Shown: positions 14,373-23,638, counted from the first letter of the stretch. The stretch is DNA of 39,945 bases from DATEUP01 sp035283065 (GCA_035283065.1 DATEUP010000218.1:1-39945); one strand, 5' to 3'. Notes: generated by a model from the letters alone, not told the origin. Translations and numbers: made by a program.

Positions 14373-16070
14373 TCAGGGTTTCCGGGCCCGCACGACGACG
14401 GACTCCGCCCCGAAGCTCTTTGTCAGGCGCCGGGTATTCTCGTTGCCGCTCTGGCCGAAATAGTCGAGCCGCTGCAGGACCTGGACGTCCTCGAACCCCG
14501 CGCCCCGGATCGCCCCAAGGTACTCGCCCTCGACGGCCGCGCCGCCGATGCAGTCGGCCCACAGCTGAGGGGACAGGCCGCAGGCCTTGGCGACGTCCTC
14601 GCGGGTGACGATGTCGGCAAGCTGGAGGACGCCGCCCTGCTTCAGAACCCGGAAGATCTCGCGGAAAGCCTTGGCCTTGTCGGGCACGAGGTTGAGGACT
14701 CCGTTGCTCGTGGCCACGTCGACCGTGCCGTCGGGAAGCGGGATCGCCTCGACGCTTGCCTCCTCGATGCGGACGTTCTTGACGCCCATCGCCGCGATCG
14801 CCTCGCGCGCCTTGGCGATCTGTGCGGGGGTGATGTCGAGCCCGACCACATCCCCCGACGCGCCCACCTTGAGCCTTGCGAAGAGCACGTCCGTCCCGGA
14901 TCCCGACCCGATGTCGAGGACGCGCAGGCCCTTCTTGAGCGCCCCCGCCTGGTGCGGGTATCCGACCCCGGCGAAGGACTCGGTGGCTGCCTTCGGGAGG
15001 CGGTCAACATCCCTCTGGGGGTAGCCCACAAAGAGGAGCGCCTTGCGGCCGAGCGGGAAGTGGTACGCCTTTTGCGGTTGCGTCGCGACTTCCGTGTAGA
15101 GCTCCTGAACGGCCTTGCGGATGAGCTCGCCGACCCCGCCGGCCGCCGAGGGGTCGACCTGCTCCATCACGTGGGAGAGCTGGACCTCGCTGATCGAAAG
15201 GGTCCCACGCGGCGACTTCTGGTAGCGGAAGAAGGTCGCGAACGGGTACACCGTCGGGACGAAGTGCCCGGCCTGCGAGAGCGCGGCAAGGCGACGCTCC
15301 GCGTCTTCGACGGATGTGCGGAAGACCTCGGAAACTTCGCGGGCGCTAATGCTGCCAGGGTGGCGCGAGGCGTACTCGAGGATGTCGACCGGCGTGCGGC
15401 GGTGGAGACGTCCCCCCGTGAGCCGTTCGATGGCCTCCTCGTAGGGCTTGGCGTCGAACACTTCCTCAATGACCTCGCTCGGGCCCTGCCCCGCCGAGAT
15501 CCGCGACCACAGGAAGCTCGCGCCCGCAGATTCCATGGCGGCCCGGTCGGCGGCAAACGCCTTCGCGACCGCCTCCGAGTTCATGTCGCGCAGGAGTTGG
15601 GCGCCGTCGAGCCCGACCTCTGCCGCGGCCCGCTCGATCACCGAATCCTTCGAGACGTTGAGCCCCTGGAGGCAGGAGGCCTCCAGGAGGCGGCGCAAGA
15701 GGGCGTCGGCCTTCTCGTGCGAGCGGGAGAGGGCCGCGAGGTAGGCACGGCAGGCCGGGTACGTCGACTTGACGCCCGCGGTCCCCATGTAGTCGTTGAA
15801 GATCGGCACCCGCGTGAGCGTCATGCAGTCCGCGACCCACGAGGGGAGCGTCGCGTCATCGTGGCCGTACTTTGCAAGCCAAGGCGCCCGGTCATCGAAG
15901 ATGCCGCCCATCCGCGTGTGCACCGAAAGCTGGTCACCGTAGACCTCCCGGAGCCGACGAAGCACGGGCTCGAACCCCCAGCTCCACCAGCACCAGGGGT
16001 CCGAGAAGTGCTCAAGGGTGACCTCGCTGGCCAGGGCTGCGCCCCGGCCGGCCTCGCCCTGCAACTCCAA
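14373..16070 (-). CDS. Fusion: DsbA/FrnE-like domain + winged helix + ArsM-like methyltransferase
   Basis: Three parts are visible in 565 residues. Residues 17-220 resemble the FrnE-like DsbA family (HFSDPWCWWSWGFEPVLRRL, then WVADCMTLTRVP and helical insertion). The active site is C27-WW-S30, so only one of the two usual cysteines remains. Residues 225-290 look like a winged helix (TPVDILEYASRHPGSISARE, VEDAERRLAALSQAGHFVPT). Residues 320-565 are a class I methyltransferase with VLDIGSGSGTD, DVVGLDITPAQIAKAREAI and LWADCIGGAAVEGEYLGAI. The last is very like ArsM arsenite methyltransferases, with the conserved cysteine at C507. The ArsM CGNP cysteine is replaced by valine (FAGVGYP). The substrate may therefore be arsenic, another metalloid or a thiol compound. 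Start TTG 16070 (or TTG 16064). The arsenic genes lie nearby on the other strand. Confidence 0.8.
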   Translation of the reverse strand: MELQGEAGRGAALASEVTLEHFSDPWCWWSWGFEPVLRRLREVYGDQLSVHTRMGGIFDDRAPWLAKYGHDDATLPSWVADCMTLTRVPIFNDYMGTAGVKSTYPACRAYLAALSRSHEKADALLRRLLEASCLQGLNVSKDSVIERAAAEVGLDGAQLLRDMNSEAVAKAFAADRAAMESAGASFLWSRISAGQGPSEVIEEVFDAKPYEEAIERLTGGRLHRRTPVDILEYASRHPGSISAREVSEVFRTSVEDAERRLAALSQAGHFVPTVYPFATFFRYQKSPRGTLSISEVQLSHVMEQVDPSAAGGVGELIRKAVQELYTEVATQPQKAYHFPLGRKALLFVGYPQRDVDRLPKAATESFAGVGYPHQAGALKKGLRVLDIGSGSGTDVLFARLKVGASGDVVGLDITPAQIAKAREAIAAMGVKNVRIEEASVEAIPLPDGTVDVATSNGVLNLVPDKAKAFREIFRVLKQGGVLQLADIVTREDVAKACGLSPQLWADCIGGAAVEGEYLGAIRGAGFEDVQVLQRLDYFGQSGNENTRRLTKSFGAESVVVRARKP

Positions 16071-16220
16071 CCCCGGCCCCCCGCTTTGGCCCGCGCCTTT
16101 TCCGAGGCTTGCACCCGGGAACGGCGACAGGGAGGCGTGGCAAGGGCCGAGAGGAAATAGACTTGTCTGCCCGGGTCCGCGCCCGCATTAGGCCCGCCCC
16201 CAATCTCAAGGCTCGCCCGC

Positions 16221-17171
16221 TCAAGCGGCGAGGAGCCATGCGAGGTACACGAGGTATCCCCCCAGCAAGGCCGCGCCCTCAGGGCGCGTGATCCGGCCGC
16301 CGGAGCGCGAAAAGGCGAGGAGCGCCGCCGTGAACCCCAGCATCACGGTGAAGTCGACGAGCGAGGACGGGTGGACGGCGAGCGGGAAGATGGCTGCGCT
16401 TGCGCCGAGGATCCCGAGGATGTTGAAGATGTTGCTGCCGACGACGTTTCCAAGCGCGATGTCCGCCTGCTTCTTGCCCGCCGCCACCACCGTGGTTGCA
16501 AGCTCGGGGAGCGACGTGCCGGCCGCAACGATCGTAAGGCCGACCACGCGGGGCGTGACGCCCATGCCCTCGGCAAGCTCGACCGCGCCGGTCACAAGCG
16601 CCTGAGCCCCGACGACGAGGAACAGGAGGCCCACGAGGATGCCCCCTAAGACAAGGCTGGGGGGAGCCCCAGGGACCCCCCTCTCGAGGGCCTCCGGGGG
16701 CAGGGCCACTTCCATCCGGCCCGTGGCGCCGCTTTTGTACGAGGCGGCGAGGAACACCGCCAGCGTGAGGAGCATGGCCGCCCCCTCGACCGCCGAGAGC
16801 GTGCCGTCGAGCGCGGCGAAGAGAAACACGAACGCGGAGGCAAAGAGGGCGAGGCCGTGGGGCGCGATCTGCTCGCGCGCGACCGCGAGGGGCGCAAGCA
16901 GGGCGCCCGCGGCGAGCACGACGCCGATGTTGAAGAGGTTGCTTCCAAGGGCGTTTCCCACCGCCACCTCCGCCTGCCCGGCGGCGGCCGACAGGAGGCT
17001 CACGACGAGCTCGGGGGTCGAGGTGCCGAAGGCGACGACCGTGAGGCCGACAAGGAGCGCCGACACGCCCGCGCGCCTGCCGAGCTCGGCCGCATTGTCA
17101 ACGAGCCAGGCGGCGCCAAGGTAAAGGAGGGGGACGCTGGCGGCGATGAGGAGGACCGAAGTCAGTGCCAT
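16221..17171 (-). CDS. Ca2+/cation antiporter (CaCA family, YrbG-like)
   Basis: The 316-residue membrane protein has ten predicted hydrophobic segments arranged as two inverted halves. Each half carries an alpha-repeat: VVAFGTSTPELVVSLLSA...VGNALGSNLFNIG in the first and VAAGTSLPELATTVVAA...LGNVVGSNIFNIL in the second. The glutamates in TPEL and LPEL and the asparagines of GSN-FNI form the ion sites in known structures such as the archaeal NCX. It probably exchanges Na+ or H+ for Ca2+. ATG 17171 follows a G-rich sequence (GGGGCG). It is downstream of the HhH-like gene by 92 bases on the same strand; the 150-base stretch from 16071 to 16220 before the next minus-strand gene shows nothing else. 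Confidence 0.93.
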   Translation of the reverse strand: MALTSVLLIAASVPLLYLGAAWLVDNAAELGRRAGVSALLVGLTVVAFGTSTPELVVSLLSAAAGQAEVAVGNALGSNLFNIGVVLAAGALLAPLAVAREQIAPHGLALFASAFVFLFAALDGTLSAVEGAAMLLTLAVFLAASYKSGATGRMEVALPPEALERGVPGAPPSLVLGGILVGLLFLVVGAQALVTGAVELAEGMGVTPRVVGLTIVAAGTSLPELATTVVAAGKKQADIALGNVVGSNIFNILGILGASAAIFPLAVHPSSLVDFTVMLGFTAALLAFSRSGGRITRPEGAALLGGYLVYLAWLLAA

Positions 17172-17263
17172 CTCGAAGCGCCCCGCCCATGGTGAGCGCG
17201 GGGGACGCCCGGGGCGCAGAAGTAGCTTGCGCGGCGTTTAGCCCGCGCGCGCCTGCCGGGGGC

Positions 17264-17890
17264 TCAGGTCACGGCCATGTCCTGGACGGCCCGCGCGAGG
17301 ATCCGCACGGGGATCTCCATCCGCTGGCAAACGGCGACGATCCCGTAGGAGTCCGGGGGGATGTTGTACTTGGCAAGCACCCTGCGGACTTTCGCGTCGA
17401 TCGGGAACGCATCGAGCAGCAGGATGTCGCGAAGGTACGAGTCGATGACCTTCGAGGACGACGTCCCGAAGACGTCCTGGAGCGCGGCCCGCGCGACACC
17501 GGGGCCGGCCTCCTTGAGCTTCCCCGCAAACTCGTCCATCGAGAGCCCCGAGTTCCCGAGGTGGAGGATCATCCCGCGCAGGAACTTTCCCTGCCAACCC
17601 TTGCGTAAGGGGTAGCAGCCCACGAGCTTCTCGCGCTGGTCGCTCGTGAGCTTGTGGAGGGGCGCGCCCATCTCGCCGTAGGCGGACTTCACCTTGTCCC
17701 ACACGCTGCGGCGGCGGGAGGCCGGGTGGGGGCCCCAGGTCAGGATCGCGAGGAAGCCGAGGTCCGCGGTGAGCGAGCCATATTCGGCCTCGAGCCAATT
17801 GTCCGCGTACTTGTCCTCCGCGTCCTCAGGCACGCTGCGCCACATCTGCGAGATCTTCTCCTCGAGCGGAAACCCGCTGAACTCCCCCAC
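17264..17890 (-). CDS. HhH-GPD-like (DNA glycosylase fold) protein, catalytically degenerate
   Basis: The 208-residue product is only tentatively placed. Its C-terminal half, YPLRKGWQGKFLRGMILHLG then LKEAGPGVARAALQDVFG and FPIDAKVRRVLAKYNIP, parallels the helix-hairpin-helix and PVDTHVxRVL segments of endonuclease III-type glycosylases, with the aspartate of FPID in the catalytic position. The catalytic lysine seen after the hairpin in bifunctional enzymes is not present, and the C-terminal iron-sulfur cysteines are missing (only one Cys, in GIVAVCQRM). It may be a monofunctional glycosylase or a non-catalytic relative. GTG 17890 has GGGAG eight bases upstream. It follows the giant TPR gene by 15 bases and is probably on the same transcript. 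Confidence 0.5.
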   Translation of the reverse strand: MGEFSGFPLEEKISQMWRSVPEDAEDKYADNWLEAEYGSLTADLGFLAILTWGPHPASRRRSVWDKVKSAYGEMGAPLHKLTSDQREKLVGCYPLRKGWQGKFLRGMILHLGNSGLSMDEFAGKLKEAGPGVARAALQDVFGTSSSKVIDSYLRDILLLDAFPIDAKVRRVLAKYNIPPDSYGIVAVCQRMEIPVRILARAVQDMAVT

Positions 17891-17905
17891 GGTTCTCTCC
17901 CCCCC

Positions 17906-20900
17906 TCATGCAAGTCCTATGCGCTTCTCAAGCTTGACGGCGCAAAGCTCCCGGTCTTCCTGGATCTCCGCGCGCTCCGGGTTCAGGCCGAGGGCCTCGT
18001 CGTAGGCGCGCAGCGCGTCGGCAAACCGCGCCATGAGTTCAAGGGCTTTGCCCCGGTTGTAGTGGCCGACCCAGTCCTCGGGCCTCAGCTTGATGGCCTT
18101 GTTGAAGCAGAAGAGGGCGTTCTCGACCTCGTTGAGGCGCAGGTGCGCGGCGCCCTTGTTGTTCCACGCCTGGCCGTAGCGCGGGCGGTTCTTGAGCGCG
18201 ATGTCAAAGCAGCGCAGCGCGTGCCTCGCGTCGCCGGCCTGCAGGAGCGAGAGGCCCTTCTGGTACCAGGCCTCGGGCGCCTGGGGGCGCGAGACAGTCG
18301 CCCGCGTGAAGTAGCGCTCGGCTTCGACCGGGTCGCCGATCCGCAGGAGCGCGATGCCGCGGTTGTAGAGGACGTCGAAGTCGCGGGGCTCGACATCGTA
18401 GGCGCGCGAGAGCGCGGCAAGGGCCTCCTCGGGCTTGCCCTCCTCGAGCAGCGCGACGCCCATCTTGAGCCAAGCGCCCCCCGCCCTCTCGTCGAGGCCC
18501 GTAGCCTTCGCGAAGCCTTCGAGCGCCTTGGGGCGCGTGCCGAGTTCGTGGAGGATGCCCGCAAGCTCCTCCCAGCCGCGCGCGTCCTCGCGGTCGCGCA
18601 GCAGCGCCTTGTACATGCAGCGCGCGCCCTCGTGGTGCTCGCCAAGCGCGGCGAGCGCCCGGCCCTTGCCCACCCACGCGTCGCTGTACCCCGGCTTGAG
18701 CTGGAGCGCCGTCTCGAAGGCCGCCGAGGCGTCCTCGTGGCGGTCGATGGAAAGGAGGGCGTCGCCCTTCACGCGCCACGCGCGCTCGGACTTTGCGTCG
18801 GCTTCGATCGCGCGCTCGGCGAACTCGAGGGCGTCGTCGACCTTGCCGTCGTCAAGCTCGAGTTCGCCGCGCTCCTCGAGAGCGACCGCGTCCTGCGCGG
18901 CGACCTTGAGGGCGGCCTCGTAGGCCACGCGCGCGTCCGCGGGCCGGTCGAGCGCGCGCAGGATCCGGCCCCGCTCGAGGTGGTAGGCCTCGACCGTCTC
19001 GTCGAGCGCGACCGCGCGGTCGAAGGCCTTCAAGGCGGCCTCCTCCCGCTTCATGGCGCGCAGGACCGAGCCCCGGAGCGCCCAGCCCTGCGCGTGGCCC
19101 TCTTCGAGGCGCAGCGCCCGGTCCACGGCGGCAAGCGCCTCGTCGAAGGCGCGCGTCTTGAGGAGCGACTCGGCCTTGAAGCGCCAGGTCTCCGGGTGGT
19201 CGGGGTCGAGCCGCAGGGACTGGTTGTAGGCGTTCACGGCCTCCTTCTGGATGCCCATGTGGAAGAGCGACCGCCCCTTGTTTCGCCACGAGGACGCCGA
19301 ATCGGGGTTCAGCGCGATGGCCTTGTCGAAGGCCGTGAACGCGTCCTCGAAGCGCGCGAGCTTCTGGAGCACGAAGCCGAGCATCGTGTAGCCAGGCTCC
19401 GAGGCGGGCTCGATCTCGAGGAGCCGCGCGAGCGCGGCAACGGCCTCCCCGTTTCGCCCCGCGTCCTTGAGTAGGCGGCCCTTGAGCGCGTGGCCCTCCG
19501 GCGCGTCGGGCGCCATCTCGATCGCGCGCTCGACGGCTGTGAGGGCCTCGTCGAGCTTCTCCTCGTCGGCGAGGATCTCCGCCCGCTCGCGCCAGGCCTG
19601 GTGGTACCCGTCTTTGAGAGCCGCCGCCTTGTCGACGGAGGCAAGCGCCTGCGCGTACCGCTTCATGATGTGGAGGGCGCGCCCGCGCTGGTACCACATC
19701 GTCTCGTCGTCGGGGTTCTGCTCGACGGCCATCTCGAGCAGGTCGAGGGCTTCCTCAATGCGCCCGAGCTTCGTGAGCAGCGCGAGCTTGCGCTTCCAGG
19801 CGAGCTCGAAGCGCGGGTCGTTTTTCAGCGCCTCATCGTACTTCTTCACCGCCGCGTCGTCCTCGTCGAGGTTCTCAAGCGAAAGCCCGAGGTCGCACCA
19901 GAGGCCCGCGTTTTTCGGGTCGATCGTAATCGCGTGCTCGAAGGCCTTTTCGGCCTCCTCGAACCGCTTGAGCGCCTGGAGGACCTGGCCCTTGGCCTGG
20001 AGCGCGCCCACGTCCTTCGGCTTGAAGCGCAGGAGCTGCTCGAAGGCCCGTAGCGCGTCCTTGAAGCGCCCGAGCTTCTTCAGCGTCTCCGCGCGCAGGC
20101 GCAGGATCGGCTCGTCCTTCGCGTTGAAGCGAAGGATCTTGTCGCAGCAGGCGACAACTTGCTCGTCCTCCACGAGCGCCCTGTGGCAATCGAGCTTCAT
20201 GCGCCAGGCATTCTCGAGCTTCGCATCGAGCGAGAGGGCGACATCGAGCTGCTTGACGGCGTCGTCGTACTTCTTGAGCTTAAAGAGGGACTCGCCGAGC
20301 CTCAGGTAGACGGGGCCGTCGGCGGCGCCCTGCTCGACGACGCCTTGGTAGCAGGCCGCGGCCCGCTCGAAGTCCGTCTTGTCGAAGTACGCGTCGCCGA
20401 GGAAGCGGAGCGCCTGGATATTCTTCGGGTTGATCTTGAGGACGCGCTCGAAGGCCTCGACGGCGAGGTGGGGCTTACCCAGGGAGAGGTAGTTGAGCCC
20501 CCGCTCGACCCATGCGTCCTCGTAGGTCGCGAGGATCTCGCAGGCCCGCTCGAGGTTCGCCGTGGCCTCGTCGAAGCGGCCGAGCTTGCGCAGCGCCTGT
20601 GCGCGCTTGAAGTGCGTCTTGTGGTCGCCGGGGTTCACCTCGAGAGCCTTGTCGTAGCACGGGATCAGGTCGGCCGTTCGTCCGAGGCGCGTGAGGATCG
20701 CTTCCTTGTGCGCCCAGGCCTCCCGGTTGTCGTCGTTGAGCTCGAGCGCGCGGTTGAACGCCAAGACCGCGTCCTCGTCGATCCCGCGCCTTTCGAGGAT
20801 GAGCGCGCGGTTGAAGTGGGCCGCCTCGACCTTCGGGTCGATCTCGATGACCTTCTGGAAGGCCTGGAGCGCCTCCTTGAAGCGGCCCATCTTCATGAGG

Positions 20901-23626
20901 ATGCGGCCCTTCTCGAGGAAGATCTCGCCGTCGGCGGGCTCGAACTGGAGGTACTGCTCGAAGCAGCGCAGGGCCTCGCCCTCGTCGGCGAGCTTCAGGG
21001 CGCTGATCCCCTTGTTTCGCCAGGCGAGCGCAATCTTGGGGTTCACGGAAAGCGCCCGCCCGTAGGCGTCGGAGGCGCCTGCAAAGTCGTTGAGGCGGAA
21101 GCGGCAGTTGCCCGTCTGGGCCCAGACATCGACCTTGCGCGGGTCGCGCTTGAGGACCTCGTCGTAGTTTCGCAGGGCTTCCTTGAAGTCTCCCGTCTGG
21201 TAGTACGAGTTGCCGACAAGCTCCCAAAGGTCGATGTTCTCGGCGTCCTTTCGCAGGAGCTCCTCGTAGACGGAGAGCGCCTCCTTGTGCATGCCAAGCG
21301 CGGTCAGCATCGCGCCCTTCCGGCGCAGGGCCTTGAGGTTGTTCGCGTCGAACTTGAGCGCCTGGGAATATGCCTCGAGGGCGTCGCGGTGGTGCTCGAG
21401 CTTGTCCTCGAGCAGCGCAAGCTCATACCAGGCATCGGCAAGCGAGGGGCGAAGCACGCAGACACGCCGGAAGGCCTCGACGGCTTCCTCGGGCCTCTGG
21501 AGGGCGCGCAGCGCGCGCGCCTTGTTCAGCCACGCGTCGGCGTTCTTGGGGTCCTTGTCAATTTGCTTCTCGTAGACCTTGAGCAGCTCCTTGAGGTTAC
21601 CCGTCTTCGAGAGCGCGACCTCCTTGCGCTTCAGCGCGTCCGCGTTGTTCGGGTTGAGCTTGAGGGCCTCGTCGAGCGAGCGGATCGCCTCGTTCCAGCG
21701 ACCCAGCCTTTCGTTGACCCCCGCCCGCCGCAACCAACCGCCCTCGTTCTTGGGCTCGAGGCGCAGGGACTCCTCGTACTCCTTGAGCGCCTCGTCGAGG
21801 CGGTTGAGGTCCTCGAGCGTCTGGGCGCGCAGCTCGCGGACCTTCGCGTCCTGGGGCACGAGCTTGAGGACGGTCTGGAAGGCGGCCTCGGCCTCCGCGT
21901 TGCGCCCGAGCTTCCTAAGCGCGACCCCTTTGTTCCGCCAGGCGCTCTCGATCCGGGGGTCGAGCGCGAGGGCCTTGTCGTAGTAGCCCACGGACTCCGG
22001 GAACTTCTCGAGCCTGTAAAACGCGTTGCCGGCGTTGTTGAGCGCGGGCGCGTTGCCAGGGTCGAGCCGCAGGAGTCGGCCGTAGGCGTCGGCCGCCTGC
22101 TGGAAGCGCTCGAACCCGTAGAGCGCGTTCGCGTAGGCCTCGAGGAGGACCTTGTCCTCGGGGCGCTTCGGAAGGGCCTTTTCGAGCGCGGCGATCGCCT
22201 TCTCGGGCTTTCCCGTGCGGGCGTAGGCGACCCCGAGTTCGCCCCAGGCCTCCTCGAAGCCCGGGACGATCGCGGCCTTCTCGAGCGCAGACACCGCGCC
22301 CGGCCAGTCGCCGGACTCGAAGAGGAGCTTCCCGATCTGGTACTGCGTGTCGGCGTCCGAGGGCTTCACGGCCGCCGCGCGGCGGAAGGCCTCGAGCGCG
22401 GAGCGCTCGTCGTCGACCTCGAGGAGGCACTTGCCGCGCTGGTAGTGGTAGACAAACTCCATCGGGTTGATCTCGGAGGCGCGCCTAAACGAGTCGGCGC
22501 CTTCCGCGAACCGCTTGAGCTTGACATAGGACTCGCCGCGCTTGCGCAGCGCGTCCTCGTCGGACGGGTTGAAGTCGAGGAGGCGCGTGAAGTTGTCGGC
22601 AGCCTCCGCCCACCGCCCGGCCTCGAAGAGCGCGTTCGCGCGGTTGTTCCAGACCTCCTCGCGCCCGGGGTTTAGCGCGATTGCCTTGTCGTAGGCCGAG
22701 ATCGCCTCGTTCACCCGGCCGAGTTTCTTGAGCGCGACCCCCTTGTTCACCCAGGCGTCGTCGTCGTTCGGGCGCAGGTTGATGAGCTTGTCGTACGTGA
22801 GGATCGCACCCTCGAAGTCCCCGAGCTTGAACTGGCACACGCCGAGGTTGTTCCAGGACTTGTCGTAGTCCGGGCGCACGGAGACCGCGCGCTCGAAGGC
22901 CGAGGAGGCCTCGCGGAACTTGTTGAGGTTAAGAAGCGCGACACCGAGGTTGTAGGCGGCCTCAGCGTTGCCGGGGTCGAGGTCGACGGCCTCCTGGAAG
23001 CACTCGGCCGCCTTCTCGAACTTCTTGAGGTCGTCGAAGGCCGTGCCTTGGTTGAACCACGCGTTGAAGAGCTTCGGGTCGAGCTCGAGCGCCTTGCCGT
23101 AGTTCAGGATGGCCTCGTCAAGCTGGCCGCCAGCGTAGTAGTAGTTGCCGAGCCGGAGGTACGCCTCGGGGTTTGCAAGGAGCTCGCCGGAGGACTTCTC
23201 GACCTCGCGGACCTTCGCTTCGATGGCCTCGAGGACGCCGCGGTCCTTCGAGGAGACGGCCAGCGAGCCCCCGCGCGTGAAGTCGGCGGCCACACCCATC
23301 TGGTTGAGGAGCACGTTGAGCTGCGTGGCGACGTTCTGGAGCTGTTGGGCGTCCATCCCCTTGATGACCATCGATTCGATTTGCTTGAGCGCGTCGCCCG
23401 ACGAGACGAAGGAGACCTTGTCGGCGTAGGAGGCGGCCCCTACGGCGATCGCGCCCCCCGGCCTGCGCCCCGCGCGCGGAAGCAGCCCGCCGCCGAGCAG
23501 CGCGCCCTGGCCGCCGATGAGCCGGCTGCCGGGGGCGGCGGACGAAGGCAGCGGCGTCCCGCACTGGACGCACGCCTTGTTTGTGTCGGGGTTGGCCGTG
23601 TTGCACTTGGGGCAGTGGACGGCCAG
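17906..23626 (-). CDS. Giant zinc-ribbon plus TPR protein (about 51 repeats)
   Basis: A cytosolic scaffold-like protein of 1906 residues if read from CTG 23626. The N-terminus forms a zinc ribbon, C5-x2-C8-x10-C19-x2-C22, seen as HCPKCNTANPDTNKACVQCG. A glycine-rich linker and a conserved-looking helical segment (SYADKVSFVSSGDALKQI, QNVATQLNVLLNQMGVAADF) follow. From about residue 150 to 1895 there is an unbroken solenoid of 34-residue TPRs of the AWxNKG-xAL-xxLGR-xxEA-x6-AL-xLDP type. No ATG, GTG or TTG exists in frame upstream of ATG 23371, yet the ribbon is in the same open frame; CTG 23626 has GGGGGA six bases before it. A start at 23371 would remove the ribbon. There is no signal peptide or membrane segment, so a partner-binding hub is inferred. 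The HhH-like gene follows by 15 bases. Confidence 0.85.
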   Translation of the reverse strand: MAVHCPKCNTANPDTNKACVQCGTPLPSSAAPGSRLIGGQGALLGGGLLPRAGRRPGGAIAVGAASYADKVSFVSSGDALKQIESMVIKGMDAQQLQNVATQLNVLLNQMGVAADFTRGGSLAVSSKDRGVLEAIEAKVREVEKSSGELLANPEAYLRLGNYYYAGGQLDEAILNYGKALELDPKLFNAWFNQGTAFDDLKKFEKAAECFQEAVDLDPGNAEAAYNLGVALLNLNKFREASSAFERAVSVRPDYDKSWNNLGVCQFKLGDFEGAILTYDKLINLRPNDDDAWVNKGVALKKLGRVNEAISAYDKAIALNPGREEVWNNRANALFEAGRWAEAADNFTRLLDFNPSDEDALRKRGESYVKLKRFAEGADSFRRASEINPMEFVYHYQRGKCLLEVDDERSALEAFRRAAAVKPSDADTQYQIGKLLFESGDWPGAVSALEKAAIVPGFEEAWGELGVAYARTGKPEKAIAALEKALPKRPEDKVLLEAYANALYGFERFQQAADAYGRLLRLDPGNAPALNNAGNAFYRLEKFPESVGYYDKALALDPRIESAWRNKGVALRKLGRNAEAEAAFQTVLKLVPQDAKVRELRAQTLEDLNRLDEALKEYEESLRLEPKNEGGWLRRAGVNERLGRWNEAIRSLDEALKLNPNNADALKRKEVALSKTGNLKELLKVYEKQIDKDPKNADAWLNKARALRALQRPEEAVEAFRRVCVLRPSLADAWYELALLEDKLEHHRDALEAYSQALKFDANNLKALRRKGAMLTALGMHKEALSVYEELLRKDAENIDLWELVGNSYYQTGDFKEALRNYDEVLKRDPRKVDVWAQTGNCRFRLNDFAGASDAYGRALSVNPKIALAWRNKGISALKLADEGEALRCFEQYLQFEPADGEIFLEKGRILMKMGRFKEALQAFQKVIEIDPKVEAAHFNRALILERRGIDEDAVLAFNRALELNDDNREAWAHKEAILTRLGRTADLIPCYDKALEVNPGDHKTHFKRAQALRKLGRFDEATANLERACEILATYEDAWVERGLNYLSLGKPHLAVEAFERVLKINPKNIQALRFLGDAYFDKTDFERAAACYQGVVEQGAADGPVYLRLGESLFKLKKYDDAVKQLDVALSLDAKLENAWRMKLDCHRALVEDEQVVACCDKILRFNAKDEPILRLRAETLKKLGRFKDALRAFEQLLRFKPKDVGALQAKGQVLQALKRFEEAEKAFEHAITIDPKNAGLWCDLGLSLENLDEDDAAVKKYDEALKNDPRFELAWKRKLALLTKLGRIEEALDLLEMAVEQNPDDETMWYQRGRALHIMKRYAQALASVDKAAALKDGYHQAWRERAEILADEEKLDEALTAVERAIEMAPDAPEGHALKGRLLKDAGRNGEAVAALARLLEIEPASEPGYTMLGFVLQKLARFEDAFTAFDKAIALNPDSASSWRNKGRSLFHMGIQKEAVNAYNQSLRLDPDHPETWRFKAESLLKTRAFDEALAAVDRALRLEEGHAQGWALRGSVLRAMKREEAALKAFDRAVALDETVEAYHLERGRILRALDRPADARVAYEAALKVAAQDAVALEERGELELDDGKVDDALEFAERAIEADAKSERAWRVKGDALLSIDRHEDASAAFETALQLKPGYSDAWVGKGRALAALGEHHEGARCMYKALLRDREDARGWEELAGILHELGTRPKALEGFAKATGLDERAGGAWLKMGVALLEEGKPEEALAALSRAYDVEPRDFDVLYNRGIALLRIGDPVEAERYFTRATVSRPQAPEAWYQKGLSLLQAGDARHALRCFDIALKNRPRYGQAWNNKGAAHLRLNEVENALFCFNKAIKLRPEDWVGHYNRGKALELMARFADALRAYDEALGLNPERAEIQEDRELCAVKLEKRIGLA
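17944..23173 (-). repeat. About 51 tandem 102-base (34-codon) TPR units
   Basis: The DNA shows a 102-base periodicity that matches the 34-residue TPR. Recurrent blocks such as TTGTTTCGCCA / TTGTTCCGCCA (the WRNKG codons) and CTTGAGC/CTCGAGC punctuate it. Units are degenerate rather than identical, so the array is old, but a few neighbours (for example around 22000 and 23000) are close enough to suggest later unit duplication. Confidence 0.85.
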
Positions 23627-23632
23627 GTGAAG

Positions 23633-23638
23633 TCCCCC
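23633..23638 (-). promoter_or_regulatory. SD-like GGGGGA before the CTG start of the TPR gene
   Basis: On the reverse strand GGGGGA lies six bases before the CTG at 23626. It is the main sign that translation starts there and that the N-terminal zinc ribbon is made. The match to GGAGG is imperfect. Confidence 0.4.

Noticed and set aside
17654..19474. 606-codon plus-strand frame over the HhH-like and TPR genes
   Set aside because: Antisense shadow of repeated TPR codons; no recognisable motif and no SD.
20159..22675. Long open frame on the plus strand (838 codons) inside the TPR gene
   Set aside because: It mirrors the 34-codon TPR period in antisense and is low-complexity (Leu/Glu/Val/Arg-rich). 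GC-rich coding DNA leaves few antisense stops.
17944..23173. CRISPR or satellite array suggested by the 102-base periodicity
   Set aside because: The period is that of 34 TPR codons, the frame is intact throughout, and units are too divergent and too long for CRISPR repeats.
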